Below are positions 20,634-28,413 of a DNA stretch of 38,876 bases, piece after piece (the stretch's first letter is position 1; every line of letters starts with the position of its first letter). Source of the DNA: Spirochaetales bacterium. GTDB taxonomy: Bacteria > Spirochaetota > Spirochaetia > DSM-2461. A model generated the notes under the pieces. The model was given only the letters and a program-made list of their open reading frames with translations, was not told the origin of the DNA and made no database searches. The DNA is taken from positions 1 to 38,876 of the forward strand of contig JAFGPQ010000367.1 of NCBI GenBank assembly GCA_016936115.1, given 5' to 3'. A program made the position numbers and the translations under genes.

Positions 20634-21928
20634 TTTGCCGTATCCTGTATGTTAATGTTCCTATGGATAAAATGTTTTTTCCCCGTGCTGTAGTCATCCA
20701 CGATATGGCCGTTGCCGTAGAGGCGCCATTTGTAGATCATCAGTCCCTCCATGCCCACGGGGCCCCGGGCATGGATCTTGGCGGTGGATATGCCCACTTC
20801 CGCTCCCAGACCATAACGAAAACCGTCGGCGAAACGGGTGGAACAGTTCCAGAGCACGTCAGCCGTATCGACCCGGTTCATGAAGTCCTCCGCCGCCGTT
20901 ACATCTTCAGTGACGATGGCGTCCGTATGGCCGGAGCCGTAACGGTGGATATGGTCGATGGCCTCCTGCGGGGACCCCACGATTTTTATGGAGAGAATGT
21001 AATCCAGATATTCCGTCTCCCAGTCTTTCTCATCGGCCTTCTCCACATCGATGATGCCTACAGTCTCATCACAGCCCCGGAGTTCTACGTTTCTCGCTTC
21101 CAGAGCTTCTTTGAGACGGGGCAGAAGGGTGGGGGCGATACTCCTGTTTATCAACAGCGTTTCCAGGGCGTTGCAGACCGCCACGTATTGGGTCTTCGAG
21201 TCCACCACGATGGGAACCGCCTTGTCCGGGTCGGCCTGGGCATCGATATAGACATGGCATATACCGTCGGCGTGGCCCATGACGGGAATATTGGAATTTT
21301 TCATGATGTACTGGACGAAGCTGTTCGATCCCCGGGGGATAATCAGATCAATCAGCTTATCAAGGGCCAGCATCTCCTGAACCTCTTCCCGGCTCTCCAG
21401 CAGCTGAATCCAGCCGGCGGGACAGCCCGCGTCGACGCTGGCTTCGGCGATGATATCCGCCAGAATCCGGTTGGTTTCCCGGGCCTCGCTGCCCCCTTTA
21501 AGAAGAACCCCGTTACCGCTTTTAAGACAAAGGCTGGCTATTTGCACCAGGGCGTCGGGGCGGGACTCGAAAATCATCCCGATGACTCCGATGGGGCAGG
21601 CTACCTGATAGAGGTTCAGCCCTTCGTCCAGTTCGGTGGCCCGGAGTTTCTTCCCTACCGGATCATCCAGGGCGATGAGGGATGTGATACCCGTGGTGAC
21701 CTCATCCAGTTTCCCCTGATTAAAGGTAAGCCGTTTAATAAGAGGTGGGGCCAGCTCTTCCTTCCGGGACCTCTCCAGATCCTTTTGATTAGCCGCGAAT
21801 ATGTTCTCTTTTCTTTCGGTGAGACGGCGGGCAATCCCTTCCAGGGCCCGGTTCTTCGTTTTTCCGTCCAGGGCCGCCAGCTTACGGGCGGCTTCTTTGG
21901 CCTCACGGGCCGCATCTTGTATGCTCAT
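20630..21928 (-). CDS. proA: Gamma-glutamyl phosphate reductase ProA
   Basis: 'GVIGMIFESRPDALVQIASLCLKSGNGVLLKGGSEA', 'GHADGICHVYIDAQADPDKA', 'HARGPVGMEGLMIYKWRLYGNGHIV'. Confidence 0.96.
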   Translation of the reverse strand: MSIQDAAREAKEAARKLAALDGKTKNRALEGIARRLTERKENIFAANQKDLERSRKEELAPPLIKRLTFNQGKLDEVTTGITSLIALDDPVGKKLRATELDEGLNLYQVACPIGVIGMIFESRPDALVQIASLCLKSGNGVLLKGGSEARETNRILADIIAEASVDAGCPAGWIQLLESREEVQEMLALDKLIDLIIPRGSNSFVQYIMKNSNIPVMGHADGICHVYIDAQADPDKAVPIVVDSKTQYVAVCNALETLLINRSIAPTLLPRLKEALEARNVELRGCDETVGIIDVEKADEKDWETEYLDYILSIKIVGSPQEAIDHIHRYGSGHTDAIVTEDVTAAEDFMNRVDTADVLWNCSTRFADGFRYGLGAEVGISTAKIHARGPVGMEGLMIYKWRLYGNGHIVDDYSTGKKHFIHRNINIQDTAK

Positions 21929-21941
21929 GCCTTTATTCTCT

Positions 21942-22268
21942 CTAATCTTTTTTGCTTATCCAAATATCCACCAGACCGAAAACGAGCAGGTAGATAATCA
22001 TCATCTGCTGGCCCTCGATTACAGTTTTATGCAGTCCGTAATGAAGAATTAATAGGACGATAGCCGCGCCGATGGCTATCCAGGCGAAGAAATTCGTCAA
22101 CAGGATAAAGGCCAGCACAATAGCCGTAACTATAAGCATCAGCGGTGAAACGGTAAAGCCCAGCAGGGCCACATCACCCTCAAGGCCCACGTCTTTCATA
22201 AAATAGAAACCCAGAAATCCGGTTACAACGATAATGACTCCCAGAATCGCTCTGATAATTCCCTTCAT
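21942..22268 (-). CDS. Small membrane protein of unknown function
   Basis: 108 aa, 3-4 hydrophobic segments; overlaps the start of the upstream gene by 4 bp. Confidence 0.7.
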   Translation of the reverse strand: MKGIIRAILGVIIVVTGFLGFYFMKDVGLEGDVALLGFTVSPLMLIVTAIVLAFILLTNFFAWIAIGAAIVLLILHYGLHKTVIEGQQMMIIYLLVFGLVDIWISKKD

Positions 22269-23839
22269 TTTCCATCTCCGTATAATAATCTCAGATAGGG
22301 AAGGGCAAAGAAGGTTTCCTCCAGCTTCCCCTGAATATTTCCACTGTCCTCAGATTCCCGGCTGCCCGCACTGAGCTTTCCCATGATTCCTTCCATGGTC
22401 CTGGCGTAGGACTCCTCCCCGAAGGTGAGGCCGATCTCCCTGTCCCTGTCGGGCACGGTGGAACGGAGCAGATCTTTCATGGCCTTCACATGTTCCCCGT
22501 TCAATGCCGCCGCGTCCCGGGCAAACTCTCTGTCCTCTTTCAGGCGAGCCAGCATGGCGTACTGCCCGGCCGGGGACAGGTAGGAGAAACATATTCGGTT
22601 CTCTCCGGTCATGCTGTCCCACTCCTTAAGAAGGGATTCTTTCCGCCCGGCGGGCATGTGCTCAGAAAGCAGGGCGAATTTCTCACGGTATTCCCCAGTG
22701 AGGGAGGTTTTCTCCGACTCCGTAAGGGGGACGGAAAGGGCATGGTAGAACCAGGCCGATGAGCTGTCGAAGAGGGATTTGAATCCCTCCATGATATCCA
22801 GATACCGGGCATACAGCGGCTTTCCCCAGTGCAGGGCGTTCAGATAAAGATAGCCGAAGCCTTCCTGGATCGAAGGGGACAGGATCATATCGCTGGCCGC
22901 CCAGTAGTGGGGGTAGTTGAGAAGCTCCGTCTCTTCATCGGCGCCGATTCCCCAGTATCCCGGGACAAGCCCCTCGGTGAACGCCCTCTCGGTCAAGTCC
23001 GAATAGGTTTTCTCCTGGGGAGACACTCCGGGCAGGCTCACCATGAAATTCAGGTCCTCCTCCATCATATTTACGAGAAAGGCCCCTTCCAGGACATTTT
23101 TACGCCGTATGGAGCGGACAGGATAGAAAAGAAGCTTCCCCCCCGACTTCAAGGCGGGAAAGCGGTTCCGGTATTTGCGGTAGAGGGCGTTTTTGATCTC
23201 ATCGGGATCGGCCTGGGCTGTTCTATCCAGGGGAACCGGATTATTCAAAAGGGTCAGATTCTCATCGTGGATACCAGCTTCCCTGAGTAGGTTATAATCC
23301 CGGGCATTGATCACGCAATAGGCTGTGTTCTTTGTCTGGGGGTAGATATTGCCTTCAGTTCCCTCTATGAGCGCCTTGAGGTTGGCATAGCGGGAGCATT
23401 CGGGAAAGTCGTGAATCTGAAAAAGCAGGGGCTGTTCTCTTTCCTGAGCGGTACTGATAAGTGCCTGGGTGAAGGGAGGGTTCTTTCCCAGCTGATAATT
23501 ATGAATCATCCACAGGTTATCCTGTCCCCCGTAACGCCTTTTGAGGACATCAATAATCCGGTCCGGAGTCAGTGACAAATCAACCTTTTCCCGGTAATCA
23601 ATAAGGGGGAGGTGATCCATCTGCAGCTTGTCGGTCTGTTCGGGAATCATGTACCTGAGAATTCGATTACGGACCTTATCGATGTTTTCATCCCGTCCGT
23701 AGACCAGGGTTATTTTCTCGAGAGAGGGCATATGCTTCAGAAGAGCCCTCGCCGACAGGATAATCACATCGGTGACTCCCCCGGGCAGCAGGTGATAATG
23801 GAAGATTGTCAAGCGCCGGAATGATCCCGAGCCGGTCAT
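22265..23839 (-). CDS. Glycosyltransferase-like protein (GT-B type)
   Basis: N-terminal 'IFHYHLLPGGVTDVIILSARALL' and 'ADMILSPSIQEGFGYLYLNALHWGKPLYA' (GT4-like EGFG motif). Listed ORF starts at 23854. Confidence 0.7.
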   Translation of the reverse strand: MTGSGSFRRLTIFHYHLLPGGVTDVIILSARALLKHMPSLEKITLVYGRDENIDKVRNRILRYMIPEQTDKLQMDHLPLIDYREKVDLSLTPDRIIDVLKRRYGGQDNLWMIHNYQLGKNPPFTQALISTAQEREQPLLFQIHDFPECSRYANLKALIEGTEGNIYPQTKNTAYCVINARDYNLLREAGIHDENLTLLNNPVPLDRTAQADPDEIKNALYRKYRNRFPALKSGGKLLFYPVRSIRRKNVLEGAFLVNMMEEDLNFMVSLPGVSPQEKTYSDLTERAFTEGLVPGYWGIGADEETELLNYPHYWAASDMILSPSIQEGFGYLYLNALHWGKPLYARYLDIMEGFKSLFDSSSAWFYHALSVPLTESEKTSLTGEYREKFALLSEHMPAGRKESLLKEWDSMTGENRICFSYLSPAGQYAMLARLKEDREFARDAAALNGEHVKAMKDLLRSTVPDRDREIGLTFGEESYARTMEGIMGKLSAGSRESEDSGNIQGKLEETFFALPYLRLLYGDGK

Positions 23840-23948
23840 ATTCGCCCCCTCCAAACTATCATAACCGGCCCCCCGGAGACTGTCAATGCGGACCGGGATA
23901 TGGTAACCGATGCCCGCTAAGCGGTAAGGGATTACGGCCCGTGAAGGA

Positions 23949-23977
23949 TTGCATTTTTTCCTGTCATTTTTTAAAAT
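23949..23977 (+). promoter_or_regulatory. Putative sigma70-type promoter for the pyrF-pyrE fusion
   Basis: TTGCAT - 17 bp - TAAAAT, followed by SD GGAGG and ATG at 24001. Confidence 0.5.
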
Positions 23978-24000
23978 AGGATTAAATCCCTGGAGGAAAT

Positions 24001-25425
24001 ATGAATACTTTTTTCACAAGACTCGAAACTTTAGCAAAGGAGAAGAACAGTCTCCTTTGTGTGGGCCTTGATCCGCGTATCGACTGGGAGGAAGGAGAGA
24101 CTCCCTATAAGAAGCTGGTGGAATGGAATGAACGCATCATCAACGCCACCGCCGATTACGCCATATGCTATAAACCGAATATCGCCTTTTTCGAAGCCTG
24201 CGGTCCCGAAGGGCTCCGGGCTCTGGAACGGGTTATCGCCACTGTTCCCGATGAAATCCCCGTTCTTATCGATGCCAAGAGAAACGATATCGGTTCTACC
24301 GCCCAGGCCTATGCGGATTCCCTCTTCGGATATTACGGAGGCGACTGCGTGACCCTGTCCCCCTATATGGGTCGGGACGCAGTGGATCCCTTCCTTAAAT
24401 GGGAAGAGAAGGGTCTCTTCCTGCTGGCCAGGACAACCAATCCCGGCGCCCCGGCGTTCCAGGATCTCATGGTGACCCTTCCCGGGGGGGAAAAGGGCGA
24501 GATGTACCTGAAAACAGCTATCGAATGTACTTCCTGGAGCGACCGGATCGGTCTGGTCGTCGCCGGTAACGACCTGGATGCCCTGAGAAAGATCCGTCAC
24601 TACTGTCCGGACACCTGGTTCCTGACCCCGGGGATCGGTTCCCAGGGCGGATCCATGGTTGACGCCGTCGCCGCCGGTCAGAGAAAAGACGGTCTGGGAA
24701 TCCTCCCCAACGTTTCCCGGGCTATCGCCGATGCGGCCGATCCGGGACAGGCGGCGAAGGATTTCGTGGAAAGCCTGAACAAGGCCCGGAAACAGGCTTC
24801 CGTCAAGGTACAGGGCGCCACCTTCGAAGAGATTAAGAAGCGGGAAGTGATAGACGGCCTTATCGAGAACGAGTGCTTCCGGGTTGGGGAGTTCACCCTG
24901 AAATCGGGTAAGAAATCCCCCTTTTACATTGACCTGAGACGGGTATCTTCAGACCCCGCCCTCCTGGCGAAAGTAGCCCGGGCCTACGCCTCCCTTCTCA
25001 AGGGGAACAAGTATGACCGTTTAGCCGGCATCCCCCTGGCCGCTCTTCCCCTGGCAACAGCGGTTTCCCTGGAAACGGGCATCCCCCTCATCTATCCCCG
25101 CATGACCATGAAGGAACACGGGACGGGTAATCGGATCGAAGGGGAGTGGAAGAAGGGTGAGAAAGTCGCCCTCCTGGATGACCTGATCACCACGGGAAAG
25201 AGCAAGATCGAAGCCATCGACATACTCCGGGCCGAAGGCCTTGTGGTGGAGGATCTTTTCGTTCTTCTGGAAAGGGGCGCCCAGGGCCGCAAAGACATGA
25301 CCGCCGTGGATATCAATCTTCACGCCTACGCCCATGTGGAAGAGTTCCTTGTCCCCTGCCATGAAAAGGGGCTGATCGATGAGATTCAGCTGGAATCCAT
25401 GCTGAACTACGCCCGGGAGGAGTAA
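24001..25425 (+). CDS. Bifunctional orotidine-5'-phosphate decarboxylase / orotate phosphoribosyltransferase (PyrF-PyrE fusion)
   Basis: N-terminal PyrF ('LLCVGLDPRIDW', 'IDAKRNDIGSTAQAYADSLF', 'LTPGIGSQGG'); C-terminal PyrE ('FTLKSGKKSPFYIDLR', PRPP loop 'VALLDDLITTGKSKIEA') in one uninterrupted frame. Confidence 0.95.
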   Translation: MNTFFTRLETLAKEKNSLLCVGLDPRIDWEEGETPYKKLVEWNERIINATADYAICYKPNIAFFEACGPEGLRALERVIATVPDEIPVLIDAKRNDIGSTAQAYADSLFGYYGGDCVTLSPYMGRDAVDPFLKWEEKGLFLLARTTNPGAPAFQDLMVTLPGGEKGEMYLKTAIECTSWSDRIGLVVAGNDLDALRKIRHYCPDTWFLTPGIGSQGGSMVDAVAAGQRKDGLGILPNVSRAIADAADPGQAAKDFVESLNKARKQASVKVQGATFEEIKKREVIDGLIENECFRVGEFTLKSGKKSPFYIDLRRVSSDPALLAKVARAYASLLKGNKYDRLAGIPLAALPLATAVSLETGIPLIYPRMTMKEHGTGNRIEGEWKKGEKVALLDDLITTGKSKIEAIDILRAEGLVVEDLFVLLERGAQGRKDMTAVDINLHAYAHVEEFLVPCHEKGLIDEIQLESMLNYAREE

Positions 25426-26580
25426 ATGGACTTTCTGACCGCCCTCCATACGATACAGCTGGGGGACTACACCGTATCGGTAAGCATCTTCAATGTCATC
25501 TTCAAGCTGATTCTCCCCGTTTTCGCCATGATAGTGGGATACTCCCTGCTTATGCTGGCGGTCAGAAAAATCCTCAGTCTGGCCAAGGCGGAGGAAAAGG
25601 TATCGGAAAAGGTGCGCCGCTGGTCCCGAATGGTCTTCAAGCTCGCCCTGTTTCTGGGGATACTGGGGGCTCTGGGGTCGGTTCTGGGAATCAGCGCCTA
25701 CCGATATATAAACGATTTCCTTCGGTTCCTGAAGAATCCCTTCTTCGAGACCGGGGGAACCTCCATCTCCATCGTCACCATTATCCTGGTCATTCCCATC
25801 TTCTATCTGGCCTCCTGGTCGGGCAAACTGGTCCAGTCCCTGCTCGAAAAAAATATCTTCCCCGACCTGTCCACCCTGGACGAAGCCCGGAAAATGTCCA
25901 TCGGCAATTTCGCCCGCTTTACCACCCTGGCTCTGGTCCTGCTGTTCATGCTTTCTGTGATCGGCATCGATCTGACCGCCCTGGGGGTCGTCTTCGGAGC
26001 CCTGGGCATAGGCGTCGGATTCGGTCTGCAGGATCTGGTGGCGAACTTCTTTGCCGGCGTGGTAATTCTGTTCGCCCGGCAGATAAAGATGAACGACCGG
26101 ATTCTGGTTAACGATATAGAGGGCAATGTCTCCGATATCAAGCTCCTCTCCACCACGGTGACCACTCTCCAGAATGAAAACATTATCATTCCCAACTCCC
26201 ATATCATTAACCATACCATGCACAACTACTCCTACAATAACCGGGAAGTGATTCTGGTCAATTCTATCGGCGTTCATTACAAGACCGATCTCGACCGGGC
26301 TCTGGAGCTGCTAGAAGAGATCGGGGCGGATAATCCCTGGCATCAACGGAATACGGAGATACGTTCCTTCGTGCGCTCCTTCGATAATTCGGGCATTACC
26401 CTGGAATTGTGGGTCACCGTACGGGATGTAAATTTCCGGCTTCAGGCTTTCGCCTGGACAAATTTGGAGATATGGCGCCGCTTTCGGGACGGAAACATCG
26501 AGATTCCCTATCCCCAGGTGGATCTGCACATCAAGGATCAGGTTATTCCCACGCGGCCCGAGCCTCCGGCGCAGACATGA
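25426..26580 (+). CDS. MscS-family mechanosensitive channel
   Basis: 'ALGVVFGALGIGVGFGLQDLVANFFAGVVILFARQIKMNDRILVNDIEGNVSDIKLLSTTVTTLQNENIIIPNSHII'. Confidence 0.93.
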   Translation: MDFLTALHTIQLGDYTVSVSIFNVIFKLILPVFAMIVGYSLLMLAVRKILSLAKAEEKVSEKVRRWSRMVFKLALFLGILGALGSVLGISAYRYINDFLRFLKNPFFETGGTSISIVTIILVIPIFYLASWSGKLVQSLLEKNIFPDLSTLDEARKMSIGNFARFTTLALVLLFMLSVIGIDLTALGVVFGALGIGVGFGLQDLVANFFAGVVILFARQIKMNDRILVNDIEGNVSDIKLLSTTVTTLQNENIIIPNSHIINHTMHNYSYNNREVILVNSIGVHYKTDLDRALELLEEIGADNPWHQRNTEIRSFVRSFDNSGITLELWVTVRDVNFRLQAFAWTNLEIWRRFRDGNIEIPYPQVDLHIKDQVIPTRPEPPAQT

Positions 26581-26583
26581 AAG

Positions 26584-26604
26584 AGGGCCGGCGCAGCCGG
26601 CCCT
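26584..26604. terminator. Strong GC-rich hairpin between convergent mscS and hsp20 genes
   Basis: AGGGCCGGC-GCA-GCCGGCCCT, perfect 9-bp stem, 3-nt loop; no long T-tract. Confidence 0.5.
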
Positions 26605-26610
26605 GTCCCC

Positions 26611-26973
26611 TTACTTTACTTTAATCGTGATTTTTCGGGGTTTCTCTTCTTCCTTGATTTTCAGGACGATCCGGGCTTCTCCGTTTTTTATGGACGCTTC
26701 AATACTGTTCCTGTCTATCGTATCGTCGATGGTGTATTCCTGATGAAAATCCCCGGCCCGTATCTCCCGTATTTTGAATTCTCCCTCTCCGTGGGGCAGA
26801 TTCTTCTTTCCGTCGATGATCAGCCTGTCTCCTTCCACCCGGATTTCCAGGGAGCCCCTGTCCACGCCGGGCATCTCCAGGGTAAGAAGTACCCGGTCGT
26901 TTTCTTTATAGATGTCGCATCGGGCGGGAAAGGTCTTTACCTGTTGTTCTGTCTTCTGCAATTCCTTCGTCAT
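26611..26973 (-). CDS. Small heat shock protein (Hsp20/alpha-crystallin)
   Basis: 'DRVLLTLEMPGVDRGSLEIRVEGDRLIIDGKK', C-terminal 'RKITIKVK'. Confidence 0.92.
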   Translation of the reverse strand: MTKELQKTEQQVKTFPARCDIYKENDRVLLTLEMPGVDRGSLEIRVEGDRLIIDGKKNLPHGEGEFKIREIRAGDFHQEYTIDDTIDRNSIEASIKNGEARIVLKIKEEEKPRKITIKVK

Positions 26974-26982
26974 GGCAACCTC

Positions 26983-27441
26983 CTATTTATCCTTGATCTG
27001 AATGAGCTTGGGCTTTTCCTCTTCCCTCTTGGGAAGGGTCATCGTAAGGATACCGTTCTCCAGCTTCGCCTCGATACGGGACGCATCCACAGAAGGGGGA
27101 AGGGAGAAGGTTTTCTGGAACGTACCGGACCAGATCTCCCTCCGGTAATATTTGCCCTTGCCCGACTCCTCTGAGGCTTTCTTTTCCCCCTTGAGGGTCA
27201 GCACGTTAGCCGAAACGGAGACTTCCAGCTCCTTTTGCTCAATACCGGGCAGCTCGCAGGTCAAGGTGAAGGCATCCTTGCCCTCCACCACATCCATGGC
27301 AGGTGAGGCACTCCGGTCGAATAACCCATTTGACACCGGATAAAGATCCAGATCAAACAGATTATTAATCTCATCCTGCAGGGATTTGAATGTTGTCCAG
27401 GGATCGTAAGCGTCCCTGTCTTTCCATCTGATCAATGCCAT
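26983..27441 (-). CDS. Small heat shock protein (Hsp20/alpha-crystallin)
   Basis: 'DAFTLTCELPGIEQKELEVSVSANVLTLKGEKK', 'LENGILTMTLPKREEEKPKLIQIK'. Start at 'MALIRWKDRD' behind SD AGGAGGTG, not the listed 27504. Confidence 0.93.
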   Translation of the reverse strand: MALIRWKDRDAYDPWTTFKSLQDEINNLFDLDLYPVSNGLFDRSASPAMDVVEGKDAFTLTCELPGIEQKELEVSVSANVLTLKGEKKASEESGKGKYYRREIWSGTFQKTFSLPPSVDASRIEAKLENGILTMTLPKREEEKPKLIQIKDK

Positions 27442-27476
27442 ATCAGCACCTCCTGAAATTGATTTCAAAGATGATA

Positions 27477-27494
27477 ATGCATAAGCTGTGCCAA
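27477..27494 (-). promoter_or_regulatory. Putative sigma54 (-24/-12) promoter for the hsp20 pair
   Basis: - strand TTGGCACAGCTTATGCAT: GG-N10-GC spacing, one mismatch to TTGGCACRNNNNTTGCW; sits just upstream of SD and ATG 27441. Confidence 0.5.
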
Positions 27495-27697
27495 TTTCAG
27501 CCACAATAGTTCATAATGTTTTAATCCTATGTTTTAAAAAGAAATAAATGCTATCGGGATAGGGAGATCCTACCGGATGCACTAAAGGGAATATCCTGTC
27601 TGTGTTGAAATAACACAGGTTCAAATCCACCCTCTTTTCCCATTGTGTCATTTTGGCTGATAACATCCCGGACGGAGATGAAAAAATGGTGCAAAAC

Positions 27698-27726
27698 TTG
27701 CCTGAACGGTACTTCTGTTATATGAT
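27698..27726 (+). promoter_or_regulatory. Putative sigma70-type promoter for the DUF1275 gene
   Basis: TTGCCT - 17 bp - TATGAT, followed by AGGAG SD and TTG start at 27748. Confidence 0.5.
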
Positions 27727-27747
27727 GCTAAAGAGAGGAGAGCCGGT

Positions 27748-28413
27748 TTGGAGATAAATGATATTCATGAGCACCATGGCGTAGCCTTCACCCTGATGGT
27801 GCTGGGCGGGATATTCGATGCCTACGCCTATCTGCTCCTGGACGGTTCCTTCGCCAGCATGCAGACGGGGAATGCGGTATTCCTCATTTTTTCTCTGGCC
27901 CGAGGGGAATGGGCTATGATTCCCCGCTATATTCTCCCGCTTATCAGTTTCTCTCTGGGAATCTTTGTCTCCCGCCATATTAGAATCAAGGGGGTGAGTC
28001 TGCCCGGCAGCCGCCGTATCGGTGCGGTATTATTGTGCGAGGGAATGCTCCTGACCCTGATCGGAATTGGGGGTGAGGGTATGAATCACCGGATTATCGC
28101 GGTGCTTATCGCTTTTCTGGCAGCTCTGCAGGTTTCGACATTCGACCGGGTCAGAGGGGCGAGTTATGCCTCTACCATGATAACGGGAAATCTGCGGCTG
28201 GCCATGGAGAATCTCCATGGCCGCCTGATGACAGGAGACCGGGAAGGGGGGGAGAGAGCCCGTATCTATGGTATGCTCATTCTATTCTTTTCCCTTGGTG
28301 TTTTTCTGGGGGCGGAGGGTGTAAGACTGGCGGGAATCCGGTCGATACTTATCTGCCTGCCTTTGCTGGGGGGGATTTACCTTTATATTCGGATTAGTTC
28401 CGGCGCAGGATGA
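27748..28413 (+). CDS. YoaK/DUF1275-family membrane protein (TTG start)
   Basis: 'LMVLGGIFDAYAYLLLDGSFASMQTGNAVFL', 'QVSTFDRVRGASYASTMITGNLRLAMENL'. Confidence 0.88.
   Translation: MEINDIHEHHGVAFTLMVLGGIFDAYAYLLLDGSFASMQTGNAVFLIFSLARGEWAMIPRYILPLISFSLGIFVSRHIRIKGVSLPGSRRIGAVLLCEGMLLTLIGIGGEGMNHRIIAVLIAFLAALQVSTFDRVRGASYASTMITGNLRLAMENLHGRLMTGDREGGERARIYGMLILFFSLGVFLGAEGVRLAGIRSILICLPLLGGIYLYIRISSGAG

Noticed and set aside
20663-21997. 444-aa ORF antisense to proA
   Set aside because: Fully antisense to an unmistakable ProA; no domain-like motifs.
25021-26277. 418-aa ORF antisense to the pyrE half and mscS
   Set aside because: Spans two conserved genes in antisense; low-complexity Gln/Asp/Gly-rich translation.
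27537-27644. Possible tRNA (including tRNA-Sec) with GGTTCAAATCC and CCA at correct spacing
   Set aside because: T-stem (ACAGG/CCACC) pairs at only two positions and no convincing acceptor or anticodon arm is found; kept only as a structured-region observation.
27687-27702. Sigma54-like TGGTGC-N5-TTGC upstream of the DUF1275 gene
   Set aside because: Spacing fits but there are several consensus mismatches, and a better sigma70-type promoter (TTGCCT-N17-TATGAT) overlaps it.
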